Shown here: in pieces, positions 50,267 to 59,363 of the stretch
Position numbering within the stretch: the stretch's first letter is position 1
Layout: the number at the start of each line of letters is the position of its first letter
NCBI GenBank assembly: GCA_038745585.1
Contig: JBCDLH010000010.1
Coordinates: 62,001 to 126,000, forward strand
Source: HLUCCA09 sp038745585
Lineage (GTDB): Bacteria; Pseudomonadota; Alphaproteobacteria; Rhodobacterales; Rhodobacteraceae
DNA: 64,000 nt
Reading direction: 5' to 3'
Position numbers and translations under genes: made by a program
Notes under the pieces: model-generated
What the model was told of the DNA's origin: nothing
The model's database searches: none
What the model saw: the letters and a program-made list of their open reading frames with translations, nothing else

Positions 50267-51003
50267 GCGCCCTCCTCGAAGTCTCCGGCGTGTCCGTTTC
50301 CTTCGACGGCTTCAAGGCGATTAACAACCTCTCGTTTTCGATCGACGAGGGCGAGCTGCGCGCCGTGATTGGGCCGAATGGGGCCGGCAAGACGACCTTT
50401 ATGGACATTGTGACCGGCAAGACCAAGCCCGATGCCGGGCGCGTGACTTGGGGCGAGCGCTCGCAATCGCTCCTTAAGATGTCGGAAAGTCAGATCGCCC
50501 AGGCCGGCGTTGGTCGCAAGTTTCAGCGCCCTACCGTGCTCGAGGACCAGTCGGTCTTCGACAACCTCCTGATGGCACTGAAACACGACCGCGCGCCCTG
50601 GAAGGTTGTCTTCTTCAAACCTTCCGCCGAGCACATCGCAAAGGTCGAAGCGCTGGCCGCCGAGATCGGGCTCAGCGGGGCGCTCCGTCGTAAGGCGGGC
50701 GAGCTTTCCCATGGGCAAAAGCAATGGCTGGAAATCGGCATGCTTCTGGCACAAGAGCCGCGGCTTTTGCTGGTCGACGAACCCGCCGCGGGAATGACCG
50801 TCGCCGAGCGAGAGCACACAACCGATCTTCTGAAGGAGGCAGCGAAGACTCGTGCTGTCGTCGTGGTCGAGCACGACATGGAGTTTGTGCGCCGGCTCGA
50901 TTGCCGGGTGACCGTGCTGCACGAGGGGGCGGTGCTTGCCGAGGGCTCGCTCGACCATGTCACGAAGAACCAGAACGTCATCGACGTGTATCTTGGGCGC
51001 TGA
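50263..51003 (+). CDS. urtD: Urea ABC transporter ATP-binding protein UrtD
   Basis: 246 residues. Walker A GPNGAGKTTFMDIVTGKTKP, signature LSHGQKQWLEIGMLLAQEPR, Walker B LLLVDEPAAGMTVAE. VTGKTKPDAGRV and GVGRKFQRPTVLEDQSVFDN are specific to UrtD among LivG-type ATPases. It forms the nucleotide-binding dimer with UrtE. The ATG at 50263 overlaps the bridging frame stop; an ATG 12 bp earlier is possible but has no ribosome site. Confidence 0.96.
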   Translation: MSALLEVSGVSVSFDGFKAINNLSFSIDEGELRAVIGPNGAGKTTFMDIVTGKTKPDAGRVTWGERSQSLLKMSESQIAQAGVGRKFQRPTVLEDQSVFDNLLMALKHDRAPWKVVFFKPSAEHIAKVEALAAEIGLSGALRRKAGELSHGQKQWLEIGMLLAQEPRLLLVDEPAAGMTVAEREHTTDLLKEAAKTRAVVVVEHDMEFVRRLDCRVTVLHEGAVLAEGSLDHVTKNQNVIDVYLGR

Positions 51004-51004
51004 C

Positions 51005-51724
51005 ATGGTCGCGACACTGACAAGACCGATGTTGGAGACGCGCGGGCTCACACTCCACTACGGCGGCAGCCAGATCCTCTACGGGATCGACATGGAGGCG
51101 CGGCTTGGTGAGGTCACCTGTGTGATGGGGACGAATGGCGTCGGCAAAACCTCTTTGCTGAAGGCGATTTCGGGCACACATGCGCGCTCGGGCGGAACGC
51201 TCGCCCTGGATGGGGAAGAGATCGGCCGCGCGCCGGCGCAGGTTTTGGCCCGAAAGGGTGTTGGCTATGTGCCCCAGGGGCGAGATATCTTTCCATTGAT
51301 GACCGTGCGGGAGAACCTTGAGACCGGCTTTGCCTGCTTGCCAAAGGCGGAGCACCGCGTGCCCGACGAGATCTTTGAGCTCTTTCCGATATTGAAGGAG
51401 TTCCTCGCTCGGCGTGGGGGTGATCTTTCGGGCGGGCAGCAACAACAGCTTGCAATCGCGCGTGCCCTCATCGCCAAGCCAAGCCTCCTTCTGCTCGACG
51501 AGCCGACCGAAGGCATTCAGCCCAACATCATCCAGCAAATCGGGCGTGTGATCTCCTACCTGCGAGACCGGGGCGATATGGCGATCGTGCTGGTGGAGCA
51601 GTACTTCTCGTTCGCTTACGATATTGCCGACCGCTTCTATGTCCTCGAACGTGGGACCGTGAAGATGGCCGGTGCAAAGTCGGAGCTTGAGCGGGAGAGG
51701 CTCTTGGCGGCGGTATCGGTCTGA
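51005..51724 (+). CDS. urtE: Urea ABC transporter ATP-binding protein UrtE
   Basis: 239 residues, LivF-type. Walker A GTNGVGKTSLLKAISG, VGYVPQGRDIFPLMTVRENL, signature LSGGQQQQLAIARALIAKPS, Walker B LLLLDEPTEGIQPNIIQQIG. The phrase DEPTEGIQPNIIQ is diagnostic for UrtE. ATG 51005 lies 1 bp after the urtD stop; an in-frame ATG nine codons later is an alternative and sits just before the fold. It is the last gene of the operon, followed by a repeat with a GC hairpin. No urease genes are in the window. Confidence 0.96.
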   Translation: MVATLTRPMLETRGLTLHYGGSQILYGIDMEARLGEVTCVMGTNGVGKTSLLKAISGTHARSGGTLALDGEEIGRAPAQVLARKGVGYVPQGRDIFPLMTVRENLETGFACLPKAEHRVPDEIFELFPILKEFLARRGGDLSGGQQQQLAIARALIAKPSLLLLDEPTEGIQPNIIQQIGRVISYLRDRGDMAIVLVEQYFSFAYDIADRFYVLERGTVKMAGAKSELERERLLAAVSV

Positions 51725-51764
51725 GGGACCCGCGCCTGACTGCGGGTGCGGGCCGGCTTTTGCG

Positions 51765-51833
51765 CTAAGGCCGGGGGCCAGCCCCCAGACGCCCCTAAGA
51801 CATTCGAGAGTATCTCTGCCAAGATGAGGGGTG
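51765..51833 (+). repeat. Rhodobacterales-type intergenic repeat with GC hairpin after urtE
   Basis: GCCGGGGGCCAGCCCCCAGA, then CGCCCC, and about 15 bp later GAGAGTATCTCTGCCAAGAT with GAGG. From memory, many Rhodobacteraceae intergenic regions hold elements of the form GGGGGC-x-GCCCCC, a short C-run, GAGTATTT and CCAAGATGAAG. This copy appears slightly degenerate. Position right after the last urt gene suggests use as a transcript end. Nothing else is recognisable in the 378 bp before the TAXI gene. Confidence 0.55.
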
Positions 51834-52102
51834 CGCCGTCAGGTGCTTTGACGTGGCCCGCTCAGTGTCCAACGCTCTGGTCGCGTGGCACGGCTTTTGG
51901 CGCAAGATGGCGCCTGGGTGCGGTCTTCGCGGCTTTCGATCCGCTGGATGGCGCCTATGGCGCTTTTGGTCTTTGTAGGGCAGCGGCTTGGGCGGAGAGG
52001 TCGCAATTGCGTTGCATCACACGCCCTTGACCCTGCGCAAAGGGCCGCGCAGTCTTTCTCAATCGCCGCGAGACGACGGCGGAACCGATTGGGAGAACAT
52101 TC

Positions 52103-53068
52103 ATGAACATGCGTTTCGCTGCCTCCCTCGCAGCGCTAACCATCGCGGCCGCCCCCGTTGCGGCCCAGGACCAGACCTTTATTGCCATCGGAACAGGTGG
52201 CGTCACGGGCGTCTACTATCCGACCGGCGGCGCGATCTGCCGGCTCGTCAACCGCGGTCGTTCGGAACACGGCATCCGCTGCGGTGTGGAATCGACCGGC
52301 GGCTCGGTCTTTAACATCAACGCGATCCGCGGTGGCGAACTCGAATTCGGCGTGGCGCAGTCGGATTGGCAGTTTCATGCCTTCAACGGCACCTCGCGCT
52401 TTGAAGAAACCGGCGCGTTCGAGGGGCTGCGGGCGGTCTTTTCGGTCCACCCCGAGCCCTTCACCGTCGTCGCGCGCGCCGATGCGGGCATTGAGACGTT
52501 CGAGGACCTGCAGGGCAAGCGTGTTAATGTGGGCAACCCCGGCTCGGGCCAACGCGGCACGATGGAAGTCCTGATGGCTGAGATGGGCTGGACGATGGAC
52601 GACTTCGCCCTCGCCTCCGAGCTGCAAGCGGCCGAACAGTCCCAAGCGCTCTGCGACAACAATATCGACGCGATGATCTATACCGTTGGGCACCCTTCAG
52701 GCTCGATCCAGGAGGCGACGACGGCGTGCGACTCGGTCCTCGTGGAGGTCAGCAACGACGCTACGGCATCCCTCGTCGAGGCTAATCCGTTCTATCGGAC
52801 GGCGACGATCCCGGGCGGGATGTATCGCGGCAACGACAGCGACACGACGACCTTCGGCGTCGGCGCGACCTTTGTCACCTCCGCCGACGTGCCCGAAGAC
52901 GTCGTTTATGAGGTTGTCTCTGCGGTCTTTGAGAACATCGATCAGTTCAAAGGCCTTCACCCGGCTTTTGCCAATCTCGACCCGGCGGAAATGGCAAACG
53001 ATGGCCTCTCGGCCCCCCTGCACGCGGGTGCAGAGCGCTACTTCCGCGAGGCCGGTCTGATCGAGTGA
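52103..53068 (+). CDS. TAXI-type TRAP transporter solute-binding protein
   Basis: 321 residues. A Sec signal peptide (FAASLAALTIAAAPVAAQDQ) is followed by the TAXI family start FIAIGTGGVTGVYYPTGGAI, then ESTGGSVFNINAIRGGELEF and GVAQSDWQFHAFNG; VNVGNPGSGQRGTMEVLMAE is the ligand-loop region. It delivers an unknown ligand, probably an organic acid or amino acid such as glutamate, to the fused permease encoded downstream. GGGAG lies 8 bp before the ATG at 52103. A hairpin separates it from the permease gene. Confidence 0.95.
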   Translation: MNMRFAASLAALTIAAAPVAAQDQTFIAIGTGGVTGVYYPTGGAICRLVNRGRSEHGIRCGVESTGGSVFNINAIRGGELEFGVAQSDWQFHAFNGTSRFEETGAFEGLRAVFSVHPEPFTVVARADAGIETFEDLQGKRVNVGNPGSGQRGTMEVLMAEMGWTMDDFALASELQAAEQSQALCDNNIDAMIYTVGHPSGSIQEATTACDSVLVEVSNDATASLVEANPFYRTATIPGGMYRGNDSDTTTFGVGATFVTSADVPEDVVYEVVSAVFENIDQFKGLHPAFANLDPAEMANDGLSAPLHAGAERYFREAGLIE

Positions 53069-53100
53069 TCGGCTAGGCGGATATCGGGCGGGGCGCTCTG

Positions 53101-53128
53101 GCGCCTCGCCAGTCTCGCAGCGAGGCGC
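53101..53128 (+). terminator. Intercistronic hairpin between TAXI binding protein and permease
   Basis: GCGCCTCGC pairs perfectly with GCGAGGCGC (9 bp) around a 10-base loop, followed by AATTTC. It lies 32 bp after the binding-protein stop and 41 bp before the permease start. The weak T-run suggests mRNA stabilisation or partial attenuation rather than full termination. Confidence 0.65.
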
Positions 53129-53169
53129 AATTTCAAGACGGCAATCTCTACAACAAAAGCGGGGGCACT

Positions 53170-55809
53170 ATGTCCGATCCGGCGAAAAGCCCCGGTGAGC
53201 GCACATTCACCGATGAAGAGCTGCAGGACCTTGTCGCGAGCACGGATTCGGGGGGGCGTAACCCCACCAGCCAGAGCGTCGCGCTGCTGATTTCGGTCAC
53301 GGCGCTCGTCTGGTCGCTTTTTCAACTTTGGATCGCGCAGCCGCAGTTGTGGTTCGGACAATATCTGCCGGTTCTGAACTCGTCGCAGACGCGGCCGATT
53401 CACCTGATGTTCGCTATCTTCTTGGCCTTTCTGGCCTATCCCGCCTTCAAGGGATCGCCGCGGGATCGGATTCCAATGGTCGACTGGGCGCTGGCGCTCA
53501 TCGGGGCGCTTACCTGTCTTTACGTCTTCTGGTTTTCCGATGTGCTGGCGATGACGGCGCGCTCGGGCCTGCCGACGCAGTTTCAGGTGATCCTCGGCGC
53601 GGTGGGCCTTGTGGTGCTCTTGGAAGCGGCGCGGCGGGCATTGGGCCCGGCACTGACGATCGTGGGCTCGCTCTTTCTGCTCTATGCCTATTTCGGGACG
53701 GGATGGCTGATCCCGGAACTGATCGAGCACGAGGGCCTGAGCTTTACCGCGCTGATCAATGCGCAATGGCTCGACACGGCGGGTGTGTTTGGCATCCCGC
53801 TGGGCGTCTCTACGGCGTTCGTCTTTCTATTCGTGCTCTTTGGCTCGCTCCTCGATAAGGCGGGCGCGGGCAATTACTTCATCAAATTGGCCTTTGCAGG
53901 GCTCGGGCATTTGCGCGGCGGGCCGGCGAAGGCTGCGGTCGTCGGTTCGGCGATGACGGGGCTGATCTCGGGCTCTTCGATCGCGAATGTGGTGACGACC
54001 GGGACCTTTACTATCCCGCTCATGAAGCGGGTGGGCTTTACCTCGGAACAAGCCGGGTCGGTCGAGGTCGCGTCCTCGGTCAACGGACAGATCATGCCGC
54101 CCGTCATGGGTGCGGCCGCGTTCCTGATGGTGGAGTTCATCGGGATCTCATACCTCGAGGTGATCAAGCATGCCTTCATCCCTGCGGTCATCTCCTACAT
54201 CGCGCTTGTCTACATCGTGCATCTCGAGGCACTGAAAAAGGACATGCCGGCGCTCGGCGAGGCCAAGTCCTTTGCTGGGATGATGCTAAAGTTCTTCATC
54301 GGTTTCGTTGTGGCGGGAATCGGCTTTACCGTGCTGATCTATGCGATGAACGCGCTGGAAGCGGCGCTGCCCGAGATGACGGCACTCGTGTCGATGGTCG
54401 TCCTGCTGGCGGTCTATGTCTGGCTCGTCGCCATCGCGGCGCAAAAGGCGGATCTCGAAGTTGACGACCCGAACGACCCGGAGATCAAGCTGCCGACGGT
54501 GGCCGAGGTCTATGCCACCGGCCTTCATTACATCCTGCCGATCGTTGTGCTTGTGTGGTTTCTTATGGTCGAGCGGCAAAGCCCGGCGAAGTCGGCCTTT
54601 TACGCAACCTCGCTCATGCTCTTCATAATCGTCACGCAAAAGCCGCTGAAGGCGCTCTTCCGGGGCCAAGGCGGGCAGCTTGCCGCGGAGTTCATGCAAG
54701 GGATCGACGACCTCAAGGAGGGCCTCATCGCGGGCGCGCGCAACATGATCGGGATCGGCGTGGCGACCGCTGCGGCGGGGATCATCGTCGCGACCGTGAC
54801 GAAAACGCCGATTGGGACGGAGCTTGCCGGGCTCGTGGAGCAGCTTTCAGGCGGCATCCTCTTCCTGATGCTGGTCTTCGTCGGGCTCTTCTCGCTCGTC
54901 CTGGGAATGGGGCTGCCAACGACGGCCAACTACATCGTCGTGTCCTCGCTCATGGCCTCCGTCGTGGTGTCGCTCGGCGCGCAAGAGGGGCTGATCGTCC
55001 CGCTCATCGCGGCGCACCTCTTTGTCTTCTATTTCGGGATCATGGCGGATGTGACGCCGCCTGTGGGGCTTGCCTCCTTTGCCGCCGCGGCGGTCTCTGG
55101 AGGGGATCCGATCAAGACTGGGTTCACGGCGTTCTTCTACTCGCTCAGGACCGTCGCGCTGCCGTTCCTCTTCATCTACAATCCAACGCTCATCCTCTAC
55201 GGCGTCGATCTCGGCACAACGGCCGGGATCATCCAGGCGATCACCGTCTTCGTTGTCGCTACTTTTGCGATGCTTCTCTTCGCGGCGGCGACGCAGGGCT
55301 ATTTCCTCGCGCGCTCGCGGATCCACGAGTCGCTCGCGCTGCTGGTGGTGGCGTTCACGCTCTTTGTCCCGAATGTCTGGCTCGATCTGCTCCAAAGCCC
55401 GTTTCGTGAGATCCCACCTTCCGAATTTGAACAGGCGGTGGGCGAGGCCGGGGAAGGAGAGCAATTGCGCCTGCTTGTCCAAGGGCCGGACTTTAACACC
55501 GGTGAGATGGCGGAGACGACGCTTGTCATGGATATCTCGGGCGGGTCGCCGGCGGAGCGCGTCACCAATTCGGGGTTGATGCTCTTTCAAGATGGCGAAG
55601 ACGTGCGCCTCGATGAGCCGATGTTCGGCACCGTGAGCGCCGAAAAGCTCGCCGATTTCGACTTCTACGCTGACACGCCCGTGACGCTTGCCGCGATCCA
55701 AGCACCGGCGAGCCGGCTGCCGGCGCAGGTGTTCTATATCCCGGCGCTGCTGCTTTTGGGATTGGTCATCCTGCTCCAGCGCCGCCGCCAGACCAAACCG
55801 GCGTTTTGA
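53170..55809 (+). CDS. Fused TRAP transporter permease (DctQM-type, TAXI family) with DUF3394 tail
   Basis: 879 residues. Four N-terminal helices correspond to the small DctQ-like part (VALLISVTALVWSLFQLWIA; DWALALIGALTCLYVFWFSD). About twelve further helices form the DctM-like part, with VVGSAMTGLISGSSIANVVT, QAGSVEVASSVNGQIMPPVM and MGLPTTANYIVVSSLMASVV. A C-terminal DUF3394-type soluble segment (about 755-850) and a last helix follow. It is a sodium- or proton-driven secondary transporter in the inner membrane. GGGGGCACT precedes the ATG. It is directly followed by a UspA gene, a common pairing for TAXI systems. Confidence 0.95.
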   Translation: MSDPAKSPGERTFTDEELQDLVASTDSGGRNPTSQSVALLISVTALVWSLFQLWIAQPQLWFGQYLPVLNSSQTRPIHLMFAIFLAFLAYPAFKGSPRDRIPMVDWALALIGALTCLYVFWFSDVLAMTARSGLPTQFQVILGAVGLVVLLEAARRALGPALTIVGSLFLLYAYFGTGWLIPELIEHEGLSFTALINAQWLDTAGVFGIPLGVSTAFVFLFVLFGSLLDKAGAGNYFIKLAFAGLGHLRGGPAKAAVVGSAMTGLISGSSIANVVTTGTFTIPLMKRVGFTSEQAGSVEVASSVNGQIMPPVMGAAAFLMVEFIGISYLEVIKHAFIPAVISYIALVYIVHLEALKKDMPALGEAKSFAGMMLKFFIGFVVAGIGFTVLIYAMNALEAALPEMTALVSMVVLLAVYVWLVAIAAQKADLEVDDPNDPEIKLPTVAEVYATGLHYILPIVVLVWFLMVERQSPAKSAFYATSLMLFIIVTQKPLKALFRGQGGQLAAEFMQGIDDLKEGLIAGARNMIGIGVATAAAGIIVATVTKTPIGTELAGLVEQLSGGILFLMLVFVGLFSLVLGMGLPTTANYIVVSSLMASVVVSLGAQEGLIVPLIAAHLFVFYFGIMADVTPPVGLASFAAAAVSGGDPIKTGFTAFFYSLRTVALPFLFIYNPTLILYGVDLGTTAGIIQAITVFVVATFAMLLFAAATQGYFLARSRIHESLALLVVAFTLFVPNVWLDLLQSPFREIPPSEFEQAVGEAGEGEQLRLLVQGPDFNTGEMAETTLVMDISGGSPAERVTNSGLMLFQDGEDVRLDEPMFGTVSAEKLADFDFYADTPVTLAAIQAPASRLPAQVFYIPALLLLGLVILLQRRRQTKPAF

Positions 55810-55820
55810 GGGAGGCAGAG

Positions 55821-56252
55821 ATGTTCAACTCGATCCTCCTGCCGATTGATCTTTCCTCGAAGGAGAGCTGGCAAAAGGCGGCCCCGCTCGCCGTCAAGAT
55901 GGCGCGCGACGACGGCGTGCCGCTCCACGTCGTTACAGTGATGCCCGATTACGGGATGACCATCGTTGGAACGTATTTTGAGCCCGACTTTGAGGAGAAA
56001 GCGCTCAACGCGCTCGGGGACGAGCTCAGGACGTGGGTCGCAGCGCATGTGCCGCCCGAGATCAACGTCCACCCGCATGTGCTTCACGGTACGGTTTACG
56101 ACCAGATCATCCTGGCCGCCGAACGGCTCGGCGCGGATGCGATCGTAATGGGCTCGCACCGACCAGAGCTGAAAGACTATCTTCTTGGTCCGAACGCGGC
56201 TCGGGTCGTGCGCCACGCGCCGCAATCGGTCTTTGTAGTGCGAGGCGCGTAG
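55821..56252 (+). CDS. Universal stress protein (UspA family), TRAP-associated
   Basis: 143 residues. FNSILLPIDLSSKESWQKAA opens the fold, and the ATP-binding signature AIVMGSHRPELKDYLLGPNA with ARVVRHAPQSVFVVR closes it. UspA proteins encoded next to TRAP permeases (TeaD-like) bind ATP and may regulate the transporter. ATG 55821 is placed 6 bp after GGGAGGCAGAG; a TTG at 55806 would overlap the permease stop. It is the last gene of the transcript. Confidence 0.93.
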   Translation: MFNSILLPIDLSSKESWQKAAPLAVKMARDDGVPLHVVTVMPDYGMTIVGTYFEPDFEEKALNALGDELRTWVAAHVPPEINVHPHVLHGTVYDQIILAAERLGADAIVMGSHRPELKDYLLGPNAARVVRHAPQSVFVVRGA

Positions 56253-56431
56253 GCCGTACAGGGTCTAGCGGTGGTGCCTAGATCTGGATCCGGCGCTGCG
56301 AAGCTATGCCTCACTTGAGCGAAACGCGGAATGGCCGCAGCATTCCCCAACCAACACGCGGGCGCGTCGGACGAGCGCCTGGCTGCAACCGTCCGAGAGA
56401 CCCGCTGGTCACATTGCCACGGAGGCGTGAC

Positions 56432-56471
56432 TTGCATTTCAATGCTGCAAAATGTATACCGTGGCATACCA
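56432..56471 (+). promoter_or_regulatory. Candidate acnB promoter with overlapping operator-like repeat
   Basis: TTGCAT and TATACC are separated by 17 bp, a good sigma-70-type pair. Directly on the -10 element lies GTATACC-GT-GGCATAC, a near-perfect inverted repeat, which includes TGGCATACCA, similar to TGGTATACCA-type sites of GntR/FadR-family repressors. A transcript would start near 56467 and give a leader of about 58 bases before the acnB ATG. No GntR gene is in the window. Confidence 0.45.
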
Positions 56472-56525
56472 AGCGTCCGATCCTGGTCTGACGCTCCCGA
56501 GAAGCATATAGCCGTCGAGATCGCC

Positions 56526-59318
56526 ATGAGCTTGTACACTACTTATCTGGAAGAGATCGAAACCCGCCGCGAGCAGGGCCTCCACCCCAAGCCCATCGAG
56601 GACGGCGCGCTGACGAGCGAAATAATTGCCAACATCAAGGACATCGACAGCGTGCATCGCAGCGCGTCGCTGGAGTTCTTCATCTACAACACACTGCCGG
56701 GCACGACGAGTGCGGCGCGAGAAAAGGCGCAATTCCTAAAAGAGATCGTGCTCGGGCAAAGCCTCGTTGAGGAGATCTCCGTTCCGTTCGCCTTTGAGCT
56801 TTTGTCTCACATGAAGGGGGGGCCCTCTGTCGAGGTGCTTCTCGATCTCGCGCTCGGCGATGACAGCAGCATCTCGGCAAGGGCGGCAGCCGTCCTCAAG
56901 ACGCAGGTTTTCCTATACGAGGCGGATACCGACCGGCTTAGCGCCGCCTTTGAGGCGGGCAATCCGGTCGCCCGCGACATTTTGGAAAGCTACGCCGAAG
57001 CTGAGTTTTTCACGAAGCTTCCCGAGATCGAGGAAGAGATCAAGATCGTGACATACATCGCCGCGGAGGGCGATATCTCGACCGACCTTCTGTCGCCGGG
57101 CAATCAGGCGCACTCAAGGTCGGACCGCGAATTGCACGGCAAGTGCATGATCTCCGAAGCCGCACAGGCCGAGATCCAGGAGCTGCAGCGCCAGCACCCT
57201 GATAAGCGCGTGATGCTTATTGCCGAGAAAGGGACGATGGGTGTCGGCTCTTCCCGGATGTCGGGCGTGAACAACGTCGCGCTCTGGACCGGCAAGCAGG
57301 CGAGCCCCTATGTGCCCTTCGTCAACATCGCGCCTATCGTCGCGGGCACCAACGGCATTTCGCCGATCTTTCTGACGACCGTCGGCGTGACCGGCGGGAT
57401 CGGCATCGATTTGAAGAACTGGGTAAAGAAGCTCGACGGCGAGGGTAAACCCATCCTCAACAACGACGATAACCCAATCCTCGAACAGGTCTATTCGGTA
57501 GACACAGGCACGGTGCTGACGATCAATACCAAGACCAAAAAGCTCTATGACGCGGCGGGCGACGAAGAGCTGGCCGACGTTGCGTCGTCGTTCACGCCGC
57601 AAAAGGTCGAGTTCATGAAGGCGGGAGGGTCTTATGCGATCGTCTTTGGCAAGAAGTTGCAGACCTTTGCGGCAGAAACGCTGGGCGTCCCGCTCCGGTC
57701 GGCCTTTGCGCCCTCGCGCCATATCTCGCATGAGGGGCAGGGTCTGACGGCGGTGGAGAAAATCTTCAACCGTAACGCGCTTGGCGTCGATGAAGGCATT
57801 GTGCTCCATGCCGGCTCCGATGTGCGGGTCAGCGTCAATATCGTCGGATCGCAAGATACGACCGGGCTGATGACGTCGCAGGAGTTGGAGGCCATGGCGG
57901 CGACTGTGATTTCGCCCACGGTCGACGGGGCCTACCAATCGGGCTGTCACACCGCGTCGGTATGGGACTTAAAAGCACAAGCCAACATTCCGAAGCTCAT
58001 GAAGTTCATGAATGATTTCGGCCTGATCACCGCGCGGGACCCGAACGGCGTCTATCATGCGATGACGGATGTGATCCACAAAGTGCTAAACGACATCACC
58101 GTGGACGATTGGGCGATCATCATCGGGGGCGATTCCCACACACGCATGTCGAAAGGCGTCGCCTTTGGCGCGGATTCGGGCACGGTCGCGCTCGCTCTGG
58201 CCACCGGCGAGGCGACGATGCCCATCCCGGAATCCGTCAAGGTCACCTTCAAAGGCACGATGAAGGAGCATATGGACTTTCGCGATGTTGTCCACGCGAC
58301 GCAGGCGCAAATGCTTAAGCAATTCGGCGAGAACGTCTTTCAGGGTCGCGTGATCGAGGTCCATATCGGCACGTTGCTTGCCGATCAGGCCTTTACCTTC
58401 ACCGACTGGACGGCCGAGATGAAGGCCAAGGCTGCGATCTGTATTTCCAACGACGATACGCTGGTCAAATCCCTCGAAATCGCGAAAAGCCGCATTGCGA
58501 TTATGATTGACAAGGGCATGGACAACGACGCGCGCGTTTTGCAGGGGCTGATCGACAAGGCCGATCAAAGGATCGCCGAGATCCGGTCGGGTGAAAAGCC
58601 CGCTTTGGCGCCCGACGATACGGCCAAGTACTTCGCCGAGGTTGTCGTCGATCTCGATGAAATCATCGAGCCGATGATTGCCGACCCCGATGTCAGCAAT
58701 GTCGATATATCAAAGCGCTATACGCACGACACGATCCGACCCATTTCCTATTACGGTGCCGAGAAAAAGGTCGATCTGGGCTTTGTCGGCTCGTGTATGG
58801 TTCACAAAGGCGACGTTAAAATCGTGGCGCAGATGTTGCGCAATCTCGAAGACCAACTTGGGAGTGTCGAGTTCAAGGCGCCGCTTGTCGTCGCAGCGCC
58901 GACCTACAACATCATCGATGAGTTGAAGGAAGAGGGCGATTGGGCCGTGTTGCAAAAGTACTCTGGCTTTGAGTTTGACGACGATGCGCCAAAGCACACG
59001 CCGCGCGTCGAATACGAAAACATCCTCTATCTGGAGCGGCCAGGCTGCAACCTGTGCATGGGCAATCAGGAGAAGGCGGAGAAAGGCGATACGGTCCTTG
59101 CGACGTCGACTCGGCTCTTCAAAGGCCGTGTCGTCGAGGATTCCTCTGAAAAGAAAGGCGAGTCTCTGTTGGCATCGACCCCTGTCGTCGTCTTGTCGGC
59201 CATTCTGGGTCGGACGCCAAACATGGACGAGTACAAGGCGGCCGTCGACGGGATTGACCTTACGAAATTCGCCCCGCCCGTCGAGAAACCGCTAAAGTCT
59301 CTGTCGGTTCATTACTGA
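56526..59318 (+). CDS. acnB: Bifunctional aconitate hydratase 2 / 2-methylisocitrate dehydratase
   Basis: 930 residues. The N-terminal HEAT-like and swivel domains come first (LLDLALGDDSSISARAAAVL; MLIAEKGTMGVGSSRMSGVN). The catalytic domains follow, with SRHISHEGQGLTAVEKIFNR, GGDSHTRMSKGVAFGADSGT, and the iron-sulfur ligands Cys757 (FVGSCMVHKGD), Cys841 and Cys844 (PGCNLCMGNQEKA). It interconverts citrate and isocitrate in the TCA cycle and can act in the methylcitrate cycle. ATG 56526 matches the usual MSLYTTYLEEIETR start; an open extension of 65 codons upstream covers the promoter and is rejected. The ribosome site is weak. Confidence 0.97.
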   Translation: MSLYTTYLEEIETRREQGLHPKPIEDGALTSEIIANIKDIDSVHRSASLEFFIYNTLPGTTSAAREKAQFLKEIVLGQSLVEEISVPFAFELLSHMKGGPSVEVLLDLALGDDSSISARAAAVLKTQVFLYEADTDRLSAAFEAGNPVARDILESYAEAEFFTKLPEIEEEIKIVTYIAAEGDISTDLLSPGNQAHSRSDRELHGKCMISEAAQAEIQELQRQHPDKRVMLIAEKGTMGVGSSRMSGVNNVALWTGKQASPYVPFVNIAPIVAGTNGISPIFLTTVGVTGGIGIDLKNWVKKLDGEGKPILNNDDNPILEQVYSVDTGTVLTINTKTKKLYDAAGDEELADVASSFTPQKVEFMKAGGSYAIVFGKKLQTFAAETLGVPLRSAFAPSRHISHEGQGLTAVEKIFNRNALGVDEGIVLHAGSDVRVSVNIVGSQDTTGLMTSQELEAMAATVISPTVDGAYQSGCHTASVWDLKAQANIPKLMKFMNDFGLITARDPNGVYHAMTDVIHKVLNDITVDDWAIIIGGDSHTRMSKGVAFGADSGTVALALATGEATMPIPESVKVTFKGTMKEHMDFRDVVHATQAQMLKQFGENVFQGRVIEVHIGTLLADQAFTFTDWTAEMKAKAAICISNDDTLVKSLEIAKSRIAIMIDKGMDNDARVLQGLIDKADQRIAEIRSGEKPALAPDDTAKYFAEVVVDLDEIIEPMIADPDVSNVDISKRYTHDTIRPISYYGAEKKVDLGFVGSCMVHKGDVKIVAQMLRNLEDQLGSVEFKAPLVVAAPTYNIIDELKEEGDWAVLQKYSGFEFDDDAPKHTPRVEYENILYLERPGCNLCMGNQEKAEKGDTVLATSTRLFKGRVVEDSSEKKGESLLASTPVVVLSAILGRTPNMDEYKAAVDGIDLTKFAPPVEKPLKSLSVHY

Positions 59319-59363
59319 TCTTGCAGGACACCGGCGCTTGATTGCGCGTGGTGCGGTCTTTGA

